From Gemmobacter sp034519525 (lineage in GTDB: Bacteria > Pseudomonadota > Alphaproteobacteria > Rhodobacterales > Rhodobacteraceae): a stretch of DNA of 64,000 nt. The position numbers were made by a program, and so were the translations under genes. The stretch lies in NCBI GenBank assembly GCA_034519525.1, contig JAXHOJ010000048.1:1-64000 (forward strand), in the 5' to 3' direction. Below the pieces are notes generated by a model. The model saw only the letters and a list, made by a program, of their open reading frames with translations, was not told the DNA's origin and did not search any database. This document shows, piece after piece, positions 17,038 to 25,502 of this stretch. Position 1 is the stretch's first letter. Each line of letters starts with the position of its first letter.

Positions 17038-18096
17038 ATGACCCCCAAAGCCCCCCTCCGTCTCGCCCTGACCTCTGCCCTTGCCCTGGCCACCGGATTG
17101 CCCGCCGCCGCGCAGGAACTGAACGCGCTGATCTGGTGCGATCACGCCGACCCCGCGCTGCTGGAACCGTTCGAGGCGGCGCATGGCGTCAAGGTGAATG
17201 TGAAAGAATACGAAGGCACCGCCGCAGGCCTTGCCATCCTCGATCAGTCGCAGCCCGGCGACTGGGATGTGATGGTGATCGACGGGGTGGATGTCGGCCG
17301 CGCGGTCGATCTGGGCCTGCTGGCGCCGCTGCCCGCCGATCAGCTGCCCACGGCCGATTTCTTCCCCGCGCTGGTCATGCCGGAAAACAATACCCGCGAT
17401 GGCGTGACCTATGCGGTGACCGAGAAATTCGGCTACAACACCATCGCCTATGACAAATCAAAGGTCGATCCCGCCGATATGGCCGATATGGCCGCGCTGA
17501 CCTCGGGCAAATATGACGGGCGGATTGCGATCTATGATTACTATCTGCCGGTGCTGGGTCTTGTCGGCCTGTCGCAGGGCGTGGCCACTTCGGATCTGGG
17601 GGCCGAGGCGCTGGCGGGCCTGAAAGACCCGCTGATGAAGCTGAAAGCCGCGTCGAAACTGGTGGGCGATGTGGTCAGCAGCCAGACCGCGCTGGCCACA
17701 GGCGAGGTGGATGTTCTGGTGGGCGGCGGCGAATGGCTGACCGCCGTGCTGGCCGCCGAAAACCCCAATCTTGACTGGACGATCCCGGCACAGGGCGGGC
17801 TGCGCTGGTCGCAGAGCATCGCCGTGCTGGCAGGCAGCACCCAGCCCGATCTGGCGCTGGAATTCGTGAAATACATCACCGGGCCGGAAGGTCAGGCGCG
17901 GCTGGCCACATCCTCCTGCTACTGGGGGATGCCTGCCAATGCCAAGACGGGTGATGTGCTGACGCCCGAACAGAAAACCGTGCTGCGCTGGGATGAACAG
18001 CCCGATTTCATCGCCCGCTCGCAGCTTTACCCGGTGCCCGATGCCGCGCTGGATACCGCGATGCAGGATCTGTGGACCGAGATGCTGCAGAACTGA
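17038..18096 (+). CDS. Polyamine-type ABC transporter substrate-binding protein (PotD-like)
   Basis: This 352-residue periplasmic protein has a signal peptide (LRLALTSALALATGLPAAAQE) followed by a PotD/PotF-type fold starting ELNALIWCDHADPALLEPFE. ATG 17038 is preceded by CAGGAG at good spacing; the frame is open upstream but without a signal peptide. It opens a six-gene operon of two permeases, an ATPase, a metallo-hydrolase and an agmatinase-like enzyme, which suggests a cationic guanidino compound or polyamine as ligand. The family also binds other small cations and acids, so the ligand is unproven. Confidence 0.85.
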   Translation: MTPKAPLRLALTSALALATGLPAAAQELNALIWCDHADPALLEPFEAAHGVKVNVKEYEGTAAGLAILDQSQPGDWDVMVIDGVDVGRAVDLGLLAPLPADQLPTADFFPALVMPENNTRDGVTYAVTEKFGYNTIAYDKSKVDPADMADMAALTSGKYDGRIAIYDYYLPVLGLVGLSQGVATSDLGAEALAGLKDPLMKLKAASKLVGDVVSSQTALATGEVDVLVGGGEWLTAVLAAENPNLDWTIPAQGGLRWSQSIAVLAGSTQPDLALEFVKYITGPEGQARLATSSCYWGMPANAKTGDVLTPEQKTVLRWDEQPDFIARSQLYPVPDAALDTAMQDLWTEMLQN

Positions 18097-18097
18097 C

Positions 18098-18952
18098 ATG
18101 GCGATCGAGGCGCAGGAAAGCCGCCGCGCCACCCTGCTGGTGGCCCCGGCGCTGATATGGACGGTGGCCTTCTTCATCCTGCCCTTCGGCGCGATGATCT
18201 GGCTAAGCCTGTCCTCCATGCAAGGCCGGGCGATCATGCCCGGCCCCGATCTGGGCAATTACATCCGCATCTTCACCGATCCCTCGCTGCGGCAGGGGTT
18301 GTGGAACTCGCTGCAGATCACCCTTGCGGTCACGCTGATTTCCGTCGTGCTGGCCTGGCCTCTGGCCTGGATGATCGCCATGCGGGTGCCCGCCCGCTGG
18401 CAGCGGCTGGCGCTGCTGCTGGCCGTGCTGCCGTTCTGGACATCCTATGTCGTGCGATCCTACGCCTGGCTTCTGGTGTTGGGACAGAATGGCGTGCTGA
18501 ACAAGGCGCTGACCGGGCTGGGCCTGACTGCCGCACCGCTGGAGATCGTGGCGACGCGCGGCGCCACGCTGATCGGTTTCGTGCATTTCTTTGTCATGCT
18601 GCTGACGCTGACGATCTATGCCAATCTCATTCAGCTGTCACCCAACTACGCCCGTGCGGCGGCTGATCTGGGGGCGGGCACTTTCGCCACCTTCCGCCAT
18701 GTCATCCTGCCGCTGACTCTGCCCGGTGTGATGACCGGCGCCTTCCTGACCTTCGTGCTGTGCATCGGCGATTACATCACGCCACAGATTCTGGGTGGGA
18801 ACAACGAACTGACGCTGCCGCAGCTCATCATGCTGCAGCTGGGGCGGCGCGGCGATTTTCCGATGGCTTCGGCCCTGTCCATCCTGCTGATGGCGGTGGT
18901 GACGCTGGCCTATGCCGCCTGCGCGCGCTGGCTGCGGATGGAGCGGTTGTGA
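18098..18952 (+). CDS. Polyamine-type ABC transporter permease (PotB-like)
   Basis: The 284-residue inner-membrane protein has six predicted helices and the EAA loop near residue 190 (YARAAADLGAGTFATFRHVI). I chose ATG 18098, one base after the preceding stop codon, giving MAIEAQESRRATLLVAPALI. Its start and its partner's start show tight coupling: the next gene begins at the last base of this stop codon. It pairs with the PotC-like permease to form the channel. Confidence 0.9.
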   Translation: MAIEAQESRRATLLVAPALIWTVAFFILPFGAMIWLSLSSMQGRAIMPGPDLGNYIRIFTDPSLRQGLWNSLQITLAVTLISVVLAWPLAWMIAMRVPARWQRLALLLAVLPFWTSYVVRSYAWLLVLGQNGVLNKALTGLGLTAAPLEIVATRGATLIGFVHFFVMLLTLTIYANLIQLSPNYARAAADLGAGTFATFRHVILPLTLPGVMTGAFLTFVLCIGDYITPQILGGNNELTLPQLIMLQLGRRGDFPMASALSILLMAVVTLAYAACARWLRMERL

Positions 18953-19722
18953 TGCGGCACCTTGCATGGCTTTATCTGGCGCTGGCCTATGGGTTCATCT
19001 TCCTGCCGGTGGCGGTGCTGGTGCTGTTTTCCTTTCAGGCCAGCCGCCTGCCGGTGCCGCCCTTCAACGGCCCCACGCTGAAATGGTATGCGCAGGTTCT
19101 GGGCGATGGCGATCTGATGGCGGCGCTCGCCAATTCGGCGCTGGTGGCGCTGGTGTCCTCGGCCATCGCGCTGCTCTTGGGCTTTCTGGCGGCGCAGGGG
19201 CTGGCGCGCTATCGGCTGCCGGGGTCGGCGCTGCTGCGCGGCGTGCTGATCGCGCCGATGACGGTCAGCTACCTGATTATCGCGCTGGGGCTGCTGTCGG
19301 TGTTCAACGGGCTGGGCATCCGGCCCTCGCTGATGGCGACGGGGGTGGGGCATGTGGTCATCAACCTGCCCCTTTGCTTTGCCATTCTTTACGCCGCCAT
19401 GGGCGATCACCAGAAGAACGCCGAACGCGCCGCCCGCGATCTGGGCGCGGGCGAATGGCAGGTGCTGCGCCTTGTCACAGCACCGATGCTGGCCGCACCC
19501 ATGGCGGCGGCCTTCTTCCTGTCTGTCACCTTCAGCTGGGATGAATTCATCATCGCCTTCCTGCTGACCCGGTTCGAGGTGACGCTGCCGGTCGAACTGT
19601 GGTCGATGCTGCGGTCGGGCCTGTCGCCCGCCACCAATGCCATCGGCAGCCTTGTCTTCCTTGTGTCCATCGCGGTGGTGATCGCGCTGGAACTGACCGT
19701 ATTCCGAAAGGCCCGCCGATGA
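18952..19722 (+). CDS. Polyamine-type ABC transporter permease (PotC-like)
   Basis: This 256-residue permease has a first helix WLYLALAYGFIFLPVAVLVL and an EAA loop ERAARDLGAGEWQVLRLVTA. The start ATG overlaps the preceding TGA by one base (TGATG), and its end overlaps the ATPase gene by four bases. It is the second membrane subunit of the importer. Confidence 0.9.
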   Translation: MRHLAWLYLALAYGFIFLPVAVLVLFSFQASRLPVPPFNGPTLKWYAQVLGDGDLMAALANSALVALVSSAIALLLGFLAAQGLARYRLPGSALLRGVLIAPMTVSYLIIALGLLSVFNGLGIRPSLMATGVGHVVINLPLCFAILYAAMGDHQKNAERAARDLGAGEWQVLRLVTAPMLAAPMAAAFFLSVTFSWDEFIIAFLLTRFEVTLPVELWSMLRSGLSPATNAIGSLVFLVSIAVVIALELTVFRKARR

Positions 19723-20747
19723 CCGCCGCCGTTTCCATCCAGAATATCCGCCAGGTCTTCGGCAGCTATACCGCGCTGCAGGGCGTGTCGCTGGAGATTG
19801 CGGCGGGCGAATTTACCGTGCTGCTGGGGCCTTCGGGCTGTGGAAAGACCACGCTGCTGTCGGTTCTGGGCGGGTTTGTCACGCCGACCTCCGGCAAGGT
19901 GATGATCGGTGGCCGCGACATGACACAGGTGCCGCCGAAAGACAGGCCGACGACCACGATGTTTCAGGATTACGCTTTGTTCCCGCATATGACCTTGGCC
20001 GAAAATGTGGGCTTCGGCCTGCGGATGCGCGGTCAGGGCCGGGCCGAACGCCGCGCCAGGGCCGAGGCGATGCTGGCCATGGTCGGGCTGGACGGCAAGG
20101 CGGAACGCCGCCCGCATGAACTGTCTGGTGGGCAGCGGCAGCGCGTGGCGCTGGCCCGCGCGCTGGCGGTGGAACCGGATGTGCTGCTGCTGGATGAACC
20201 GCTGGGCGCGCTGGATCTGAAGCTGCGCCGCCAGATGCAGGACGAGCTGAAGGCGATCCAGCGCCGTGTGGGCACCACCTTCGTGCACGTCACCCACGAT
20301 CAGGAAGAGGCGATGGCGATTGCCGACCGGATCGTGGTGATGAATTCGGGCCGGATCGAGGATGTGGGCAGCCCGCAAGACATCTATCTGACCCCGCGCA
20401 GCCTGTTTTCCGCCAGTTTCATGGGCGAGATCAACCGCATCCCCGCCACTGGGCGCGGCGAGAGCGTGGAAACCCCGCTTGGGGCGCTGCCGCTGACGGG
20501 GCAGGGGGATCTGGTGCTGTGCCTGCGGCCTGAAAACATCGGTGCCGAAGGCGCGTTGTCGCTGGGCGAGGCCCGGCTGATCGACAGCGCGTTTTTCGGC
20601 ACCCATCACCGCTGCCATTTCGCCCCGCTTGCCGCGCCCGATCTGCGGCTGGTGGCGCATCTGCCGCAATCCGCCCATCCCGAACCCGGCAGCGTGATGG
20701 TGCTTTTTGCCCGTGCCCCGGTTCTGCTGCCGAAGGAGCCCGCATGA
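19719..20747 (+). CDS. Polyamine-type ABC transporter ATP-binding protein (PotA-like)
   Basis: The 342-residue ATPase has Walker A GPSGCGKTT, Q-loop FQDYALFPH, signature LSGGQRQRVALARAL and Walker B VLLLDEPLGALD. A C-terminal TOBE-type regulatory domain begins near residue 240. ATG 19719 overlaps the upstream stop by four bases. It energises the two permeases before it. The last four bases overlap the metallo-hydrolase start. Confidence 0.92.
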   Translation: MTAAVSIQNIRQVFGSYTALQGVSLEIAAGEFTVLLGPSGCGKTTLLSVLGGFVTPTSGKVMIGGRDMTQVPPKDRPTTTMFQDYALFPHMTLAENVGFGLRMRGQGRAERRARAEAMLAMVGLDGKAERRPHELSGGQRQRVALARALAVEPDVLLLDEPLGALDLKLRRQMQDELKAIQRRVGTTFVHVTHDQEEAMAIADRIVVMNSGRIEDVGSPQDIYLTPRSLFSASFMGEINRIPATGRGESVETPLGALPLTGQGDLVLCLRPENIGAEGALSLGEARLIDSAFFGTHHRCHFAPLAAPDLRLVAHLPQSAHPEPGSVMVLFARAPVLLPKEPA

Positions 20748-21475
20748 TCCGCGCCCGCCCCGAAGACTGGTATCGCCTGCGCAGGCTTGATGATGGCATC
20801 ACCTGGATCGACGAGCCGCATATCCAGGAATTCTATCGCTGCAACATCTGGCATGTGCGCGGGCGCGACCGTGACATGCTGGTGGACAGCGGCATGGGCG
20901 TGGTGTCGCTGCGCCAATGGGTGCCACTGGTCACCGAGCGCCCGCTGGATGCCGTGGCCAGCCATACCCATTTCGACCATATCGGCTGCCATCACGAATT
21001 TCCCTGCCGCCTGTGCCACGCGGCCGAGGCCGATCTGCTGGCCGCGCCCACGCGCGAAAACACCTATGCCGATAAATATGTGACGGATGACATCTTCACC
21101 CAGCTGCCGCCCGAACCTTATCTTTCCGCCACTTACGCGGTGAAGGCGGCCCCGGCGACGCGCATCCTGCAGGATGGCGATGTGATCAATCTGGGCGACC
21201 GGCAGTTCGAGGTGATCCACACCCCCGGCCATTCCCCCGGCGGCATCGCATTGTGGGAGGCGGCCAGCGGTGTGCTGATTTCCGGCGATATCGTCTATGA
21301 CGGCCCGCTGATCGAGGGCACGACACCCGCCGAGGCCGCGCAATACATCGCCAGCATGAAACGGCTGTATGATCTGCCGGTGCGGGTGGTGCATGGCGGG
21401 CATTTCCCCAGCTATGATGGGGCGCGACACCGGCAGATCATCGGCAACTGGCTGACAGAAAAGGAAAAGGCATGA
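20744..21475 (+). CDS. Metallo-beta-lactamase-fold hydrolase
   Basis: This 243-residue cytoplasmic protein shows the MBL zinc motif SHTHFDHIGCHHEF (HxHxDH), a second metal site in HTPGHSPGGIALWE, then SGDIVYDGP and HGGHFPSYDG. The fold covers lactonases, glyoxalases and related hydrolases. It is translationally coupled (4-bp overlaps) to the importer ATPase before it and the ureohydrolase after it, so it should act on the same imported compound or a product. No characterised role for such a partner is known to me. Confidence 0.85.
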   Translation: MIRARPEDWYRLRRLDDGITWIDEPHIQEFYRCNIWHVRGRDRDMLVDSGMGVVSLRQWVPLVTERPLDAVASHTHFDHIGCHHEFPCRLCHAAEADLLAAPTRENTYADKYVTDDIFTQLPPEPYLSATYAVKAAPATRILQDGDVINLGDRQFEVIHTPGHSPGGIALWEAASGVLISGDIVYDGPLIEGTTPAEAAQYIASMKRLYDLPVRVVHGGHFPSYDGARHRQIIGNWLTEKEKA

Positions 21476-22422
21476 CCCGTTTCAACCAGCCGCTGGGCGG
21501 CAATGACATGCCGCGCTTTGGTGGGCCGGCCACGATGATGCGCCTGCCTTCGGTCCCCGATGCGGCGGGGCTGGATGCCTGTTTCGTGGGGATTCCGATG
21601 GATATCGGCACCTCCAACCGCCCGGGCACGCGGCTTGGCCCCCGCCAGATCCGCGATGAAAGCCGGATGCTGCGGCCCTTCAACATGGCCACGGGTGCCG
21701 CCCCCTTCGATCACCTGCAGGTGGCCGATATTGGCGATGTGCCGATCAACACCTTCGATCTGAAGAAATCGGTCGACATCATCACCACCTTCTATCGCGG
21801 CATCCTGGGTCACGGCGCCATCCCCCTGACGCTGGGCGGCGATCATACGCTCACCTGGCCGATCCTGCGCGCGATCAAGGAAAAACACGGGCCGGTGGCG
21901 CTGATCCATGTCGATGCCCATGCCGATATCAATGACGAGATGTTTGGCGAAAAGGTCGCCCATGGCTGCCCCTTCCGCCGGGCGTGGGAGGATGGCTGCC
22001 TGCAGAATGACAAGGTATTCCAGATCGGCCTGCGCGGCACGGGCTATTCCCCCGACGATTTCGACTGGGGCCGGGAGCAGGGCTGGACGGTGGTGCAGGC
22101 CGAAGACTGCTGGTACAAATCGCTGACACCGCTGATGGCCGATATCCGGGCAAAGATCGGCGATGCGCCGGTTTACCTGTCCTACGACATCGACAGCCTT
22201 GATCCCGCCTTCGCCCCCGGCACCGGCACGGTCGAGGTGGGCGGGCTGAACACCTGGCAGGCGCTGGAAATCGTGCGGGGCTGCGCCGGGCTCAATCTGG
22301 TGGGCGGCGATCTGGTCGAGGTCTCGCCGCCCTATGATCCGACGGGGAATACCGCGCTGATCGGGGCCAACCTGCTTTACGAAATGCTCTGCGTGCTGCC
22401 GGGGGTGCCGCAGGCCCGCTGA
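21472..22422 (+). CDS. Agmatinase/guanidinobutyrase-family ureohydrolase (SpeB-like)
   Basis: The 316-residue enzyme belongs to the Mn2+ ureohydrolases that split guanidino compounds into urea and an amine. Metal motifs are LTLGGDHTLTWP, LIHVDAHADIND and YLSYDIDSLDPAFAPGTGT. Agmatine would give putrescine; 4-guanidinobutanoate and 3-guanidinopropionate hydrolases share the same motifs, so substrate is open. It closes the importer operon. Its 3' end overlaps the convergent thiX gene by 46 bp, so the two transcripts have no free terminator space. Confidence 0.87.
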   Translation: MTRFNQPLGGNDMPRFGGPATMMRLPSVPDAAGLDACFVGIPMDIGTSNRPGTRLGPRQIRDESRMLRPFNMATGAAPFDHLQVADIGDVPINTFDLKKSVDIITTFYRGILGHGAIPLTLGGDHTLTWPILRAIKEKHGPVALIHVDAHADINDEMFGEKVAHGCPFRRAWEDGCLQNDKVFQIGLRGTGYSPDDFDWGREQGWTVVQAEDCWYKSLTPLMADIRAKIGDAPVYLSYDIDSLDPAFAPGTGTVEVGGLNTWQALEIVRGCAGLNLVGGDLVEVSPPYDPTGNTALIGANLLYEMLCVLPGVPQAR

Positions 22423-23153
22423 CCTTCACGCTGACCCTCCAGCCGCCGGGCCAGCCTGTCTGTCCCGGCGGTCAGCACCAGGGTCAGGCAGGCCAGCGCC
22501 AGCAGGGCAGCAAAGACCAGATCGGTCTTGGCCCGGCCATTGGCCAGCAGCATCAGATAGCCCAGCCCCTTTGATCCGCCCACCCATTCGCCCAGCACCG
22601 CGCCGATGGGGGCATAGACCGCCGCCAGCCGCAGCCCCGAGGCCAGCCCGCCCCGCGCCGCAGGCAACCGGATGCGCCACAGCAGCCGCGCCCGCGTGGT
22701 GCCCATCACCTGCGCCATATCCAGCAGCGGCGCAGGTGTGCGCAGCAGCGCATCCAGAAAGGCCGATGCCACGGGGAAGAAGATCACCAGCACCGCCGTG
22801 GCGATCTTGGCGCCAAAGCCATAGCCGAACCACAGCACCAGCAAAGGCGCCAGCGCAAAGACCGGGATCGTCTGGCTGAACACCAGCACCGGGCGCAGCA
22901 GCCGCAAAGCGGCGGGCGACAGCGCCAGCCACAGCGCCAGCGCCACGCCAAGCGCACTGCCAAGCGCCAGCCCGGCCAGCAGCGTGCCGGTGGTGACCAG
23001 CGCATGGTAGCCGATCAGCGCCCGCTGATCCCACAGCGTGGCCGCAATCGCCGAAGGCGCGGGCAGCAGAAAGCGCGGCAGGCCCAACAGCGCCACAACG
23101 CCCTCCCACAGCAGCAGAAAACCCAGCACGGGCAACAGGATATGCCGGGTCAT
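22377..23153 (-). CDS. thiX: Pyrimidine-precursor ABC transporter permease ThiX
   Basis: This 258-residue permease of the SsuC/TauC type has about six helices and the EAA loop AQVMGTTRARLLWRIRLPAA. It is the last gene of the thiamine operon and overlaps thiZ by four bases. With ThiY and ThiZ it would import a formylaminopyrimidine/HMP precursor for salvage by TenA. The C-terminal coding end overlaps the convergent ureohydrolase gene. The symbol follows from context; on sequence alone it is a generic nitrate/sulfonate/taurine-family permease. Confidence 0.82.
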   Translation of the reverse strand: MTRHILLPVLGFLLLWEGVVALLGLPRFLLPAPSAIAATLWDQRALIGYHALVTTGTLLAGLALGSALGVALALWLALSPAALRLLRPVLVFSQTIPVFALAPLLVLWFGYGFGAKIATAVLVIFFPVASAFLDALLRTPAPLLDMAQVMGTTRARLLWRIRLPAARGGLASGLRLAAVYAPIGAVLGEWVGGSKGLGYLMLLANGRAKTDLVFAALLALACLTLVLTAGTDRLARRLEGQREGQRACGTPGSTQSIS

Positions 23154-23869
23154 GCCGCCGCCATCATTCGTGACAGCAGCGCCGCCTGCGTGGCCAGCAC
23201 CCCGGTGGCATCATGGGCGCGGGGCGGCGGGCCATCCGGCACCGCGCAATCCTCCAGCCCTTCGGGCGACAGCAGCAGGATATGATCGGCCAGCCGCGCC
23301 GCCTCGGCCGTGTCATGCGTCACCAGAAGCACCGTGCGCCCGACCAGCAGCCGCGCCGCCAGATCCTGCATCCGTGCCCGGGTCAGCGCATCCAGCGCCG
23401 AAAAGGGTTCGTCCAGCAGCACCACGGGGCGATCTTCATACAGGCAGCGCGCCAGCGCCACCCGCTGGCGCTGCCCACCCGACAGCGCAGGGGGGCGGCG
23501 GCGTTCCATGCCGTCCAGCCCGCAATCGGCCAGCAGGGCGCGGGCGCGTGGCAGATCGGGCGGGGTGCCCTGCAGCCGGGCGCCGATCACCACATTTTCC
23601 AGTGCCGAAGCCCAGGGCAGCAGCCCGTCTTCCTGCGCCATCAACGCCAGCCGCCCCTGCAGCGGCTGGTCGTCATCGGCACCGAAACTGCCGGTGAATT
23701 CTGCCTGCGCCAGCCCGGCGAACAGCCGCAGCAGGGTGGATTTGCCCACCCCCGACGGACCAAGGATCGCCGTCAGCTGCCCGGCCCCGGCCCGAAAGCG
23801 TAAGGGGCCGAACAGCGCCCGCCCGCCAAACCGCGCCGTGCCATCCAGCCAGAGGCCGGGCGGCCTCAC
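23150..23869 (-). CDS. thiZ: Pyrimidine-precursor ABC transporter ATP-binding protein ThiZ
   Basis: The 239-residue ATPase has Walker A GPSGVGKSTLLRLFAG, signature LSGGQRQRVALARCLYEDRP and Walker B VVLLDEPFSALD. It is in the SsuB/TauB-like group and coupled by 4-bp overlaps to tenA upstream and thiX downstream. Function as the motor of the thiamine-precursor importer is inferred from the ThiY-TenA context. Confidence 0.85.
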   Translation of the reverse strand: MRPPGLWLDGTARFGGRALFGPLRFRAGAGQLTAILGPSGVGKSTLLRLFAGLAQAEFTGSFGADDDQPLQGRLALMAQEDGLLPWASALENVVIGARLQGTPPDLPRARALLADCGLDGMERRRPPALSGGQRQRVALARCLYEDRPVVLLDEPFSALDALTRARMQDLAARLLVGRTVLLVTHDTAEAARLADHILLLSPEGLEDCAVPDGPPPRAHDATGVLATQAALLSRMMAAA

Positions 23870-24570
23870 GGCTCCATCCCCATCTGCCAGAAATCGCCCT
23901 CCAGCCGCGTGGCCATGGCAAAGCGTCCGGCCAGCTGGCCTGCCCGGGGCAGCGCGTGCCAGTCCGGCCCCAGCCGCAGGTCAAGCGCCTGATCCAGCAG
24001 CGCGCCGACCCGATGGCAGCACGCCTGATACTCTGCCCCGCCATAGGTTTCGATCCAGGGCCGGTAGGGCGTATCCCCGGCCTCGGCCAGCAGCCGCGCT
24101 CCGATCTCGCCATAGCCAAAGACGCAAGGTGCCAGCGCCGCCAGCAGATCCAGGAAATCGCCGGAATAGCCTGCCTCCAGCACATAGCGGGTATAGGCGA
24201 GGTTTTCGCGCCGTTCGGGTGTGGCCATCATGGCAGGCAGATCAATGCCAGCATCGGCACAAAGCCGCAGATGCAGCGCGGTTTCCTCCACGATCAGCGC
24301 ATGAACCGTGGCGGCGCAGGCGCGCATTTCCTCCACCGTCTGGGCTTTCACCACGCCAAGCGCCCAGGCGCGGCCATAGTGGATCAGATACAGGTAATCC
24401 TGCACCAGATAATGCAGAAAATGCGCCTGCGGCAGGCTGCCATCACGCAGCCCCTCGACAAAGGGGTGCCGCATGTAGCGCGCCCAATCCGCCGGGCAGG
24501 CGGCGCGCCACAGGGCAAAGGCGCGGCCATAATCGGGGGCCTGATGCAGGTCGGCGGCGCGGGCGGTCAT
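23866..24570 (-). CDS. tenA: TenA family aminopyrimidine aminohydrolase
   Basis: TenA hydrolyses aminopyrimidine thiamine breakdown products to HMP. The 234-residue protein shows MRHPFVEGLRDGSLPQAHF and HYLVQDYLYLIHYGRA at the N-terminus, the catalytic cysteine in LAPCVFGYGEIG, and YGGAEYQACCHRVGALLD late. It sits between thiY and thiZ with 4-bp overlaps. Its presence with ThiXYZ, and no thiC here, suggests the pyrimidine half is at least partly salvaged. Confidence 0.9.
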   Translation of the reverse strand: MTARAADLHQAPDYGRAFALWRAACPADWARYMRHPFVEGLRDGSLPQAHFLHYLVQDYLYLIHYGRAWALGVVKAQTVEEMRACAATVHALIVEETALHLRLCADAGIDLPAMMATPERRENLAYTRYVLEAGYSGDFLDLLAALAPCVFGYGEIGARLLAEAGDTPYRPWIETYGGAEYQACCHRVGALLDQALDLRLGPDWHALPRAGQLAGRFAMATRLEGDFWQMGMEP

Positions 24571-25502
24571 TGCGCGGCCTTCAGCGTTACCGTCAGATCA
24601 TTCGCCGTCTGCCCCGCCGGGATCAGGCCGCTGTCGGCCATGAAAGCGGCGAAGGCGGCATAGCGTTCGGCGTCAAACGCCGTGGGATCGGCGGCGAAAT
24701 GCGGCAGGGTATCGCCCCAGGCGCGGCTGTTCAGCTCGTCGCGCAGTTCGGGGGCGTAGCTGGCGAAACTTTCCCAGCCGGCCTGCGGATCGGCGGCGAT
24801 GAAGGCCGCCGCCTTGGCCGTGGCGCGCAGGAAACGCGCGGTGCGCCCGGCATCCATGGTGGCGGGATTGGCCAGATAGATCAGCTCGTCATAGATCGGC
24901 ACGCCGACCTCTTCCACCGCGAAGCAATGGCCGGGGCGGCCTTCGATCTGCATCTGGTTCAGTTCGAAATTGCGATAGGCGCCGATCACCGCATCCACCT
25001 GCCCCGCCATCAGCGAAGGCGACAGCGACCAGTTCACATTCACCAGTTCCACATCATCCAGTGTCAGCCCCGCGCCCTTCAGGATGCTGCCCAGCACCGC
25101 ATCCTCCACCCCGCCCACCGAAAAGCCGATCTTGCGGCCCTTCAGATCGGCGATCTGTTTCACCGGCCCGTCGGCCAGAACCAGCAGGCAGTTCAGCGGA
25201 TTGTCGATCAGCGTGCCGACACGCTTCACCGGCAGGCCCTCAGCCACCAGCAGATGCAGCTGCGGCTGATAGCTGACGGCCAGATCCGCCTGCCCGGCGG
25301 CCAAGAGCTTGGGCGGATCGGCCGGATCGGCGGGCGGCTGGATCGTCACCTCCAGCCCTTCGGCGGCAAAGAAACCCTGCTGCTGCGCCACGATGATCGG
25401 GCCGTGATCGGGGTTCACGAACCAGTCCAGCAGGATGGTCATCTGATCTGCCGCCGCAGCGGGGGTGGCGATCAGCGGCAGAAGGAAGGCAAGATGTTTC
25501 AT
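24567..25502 (-). CDS. thiY: ABC transporter substrate-binding protein ThiY (NMT1/THI5-like)
   Basis: The 311-residue periplasmic protein has a signal peptide (HLAFLLPLIATPAAAA) and the NMT1/THI5-like fold. The opening LLDWFVNPDHGPIIVAQQQG is the hallmark of pyrimidine-precursor binding proteins. Other family segments are GGVEDAVLGSILK and SPSLMAGQVDAVIGAYRNFE. Position between thiF and tenA supports binding of N-formyl-4-amino-5-aminomethyl-2-methylpyrimidine or HMP. Confidence 0.87.
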   Translation of the reverse strand: MKHLAFLLPLIATPAAAADQMTILLDWFVNPDHGPIIVAQQQGFFAAEGLEVTIQPPADPADPPKLLAAGQADLAVSYQPQLHLLVAEGLPVKRVGTLIDNPLNCLLVLADGPVKQIADLKGRKIGFSVGGVEDAVLGSILKGAGLTLDDVELVNVNWSLSPSLMAGQVDAVIGAYRNFELNQMQIEGRPGHCFAVEEVGVPIYDELIYLANPATMDAGRTARFLRATAKAAAFIAADPQAGWESFASYAPELRDELNSRAWGDTLPHFAADPTAFDAERYAAFAAFMADSGLIPAGQTANDLTVTLKAAQ

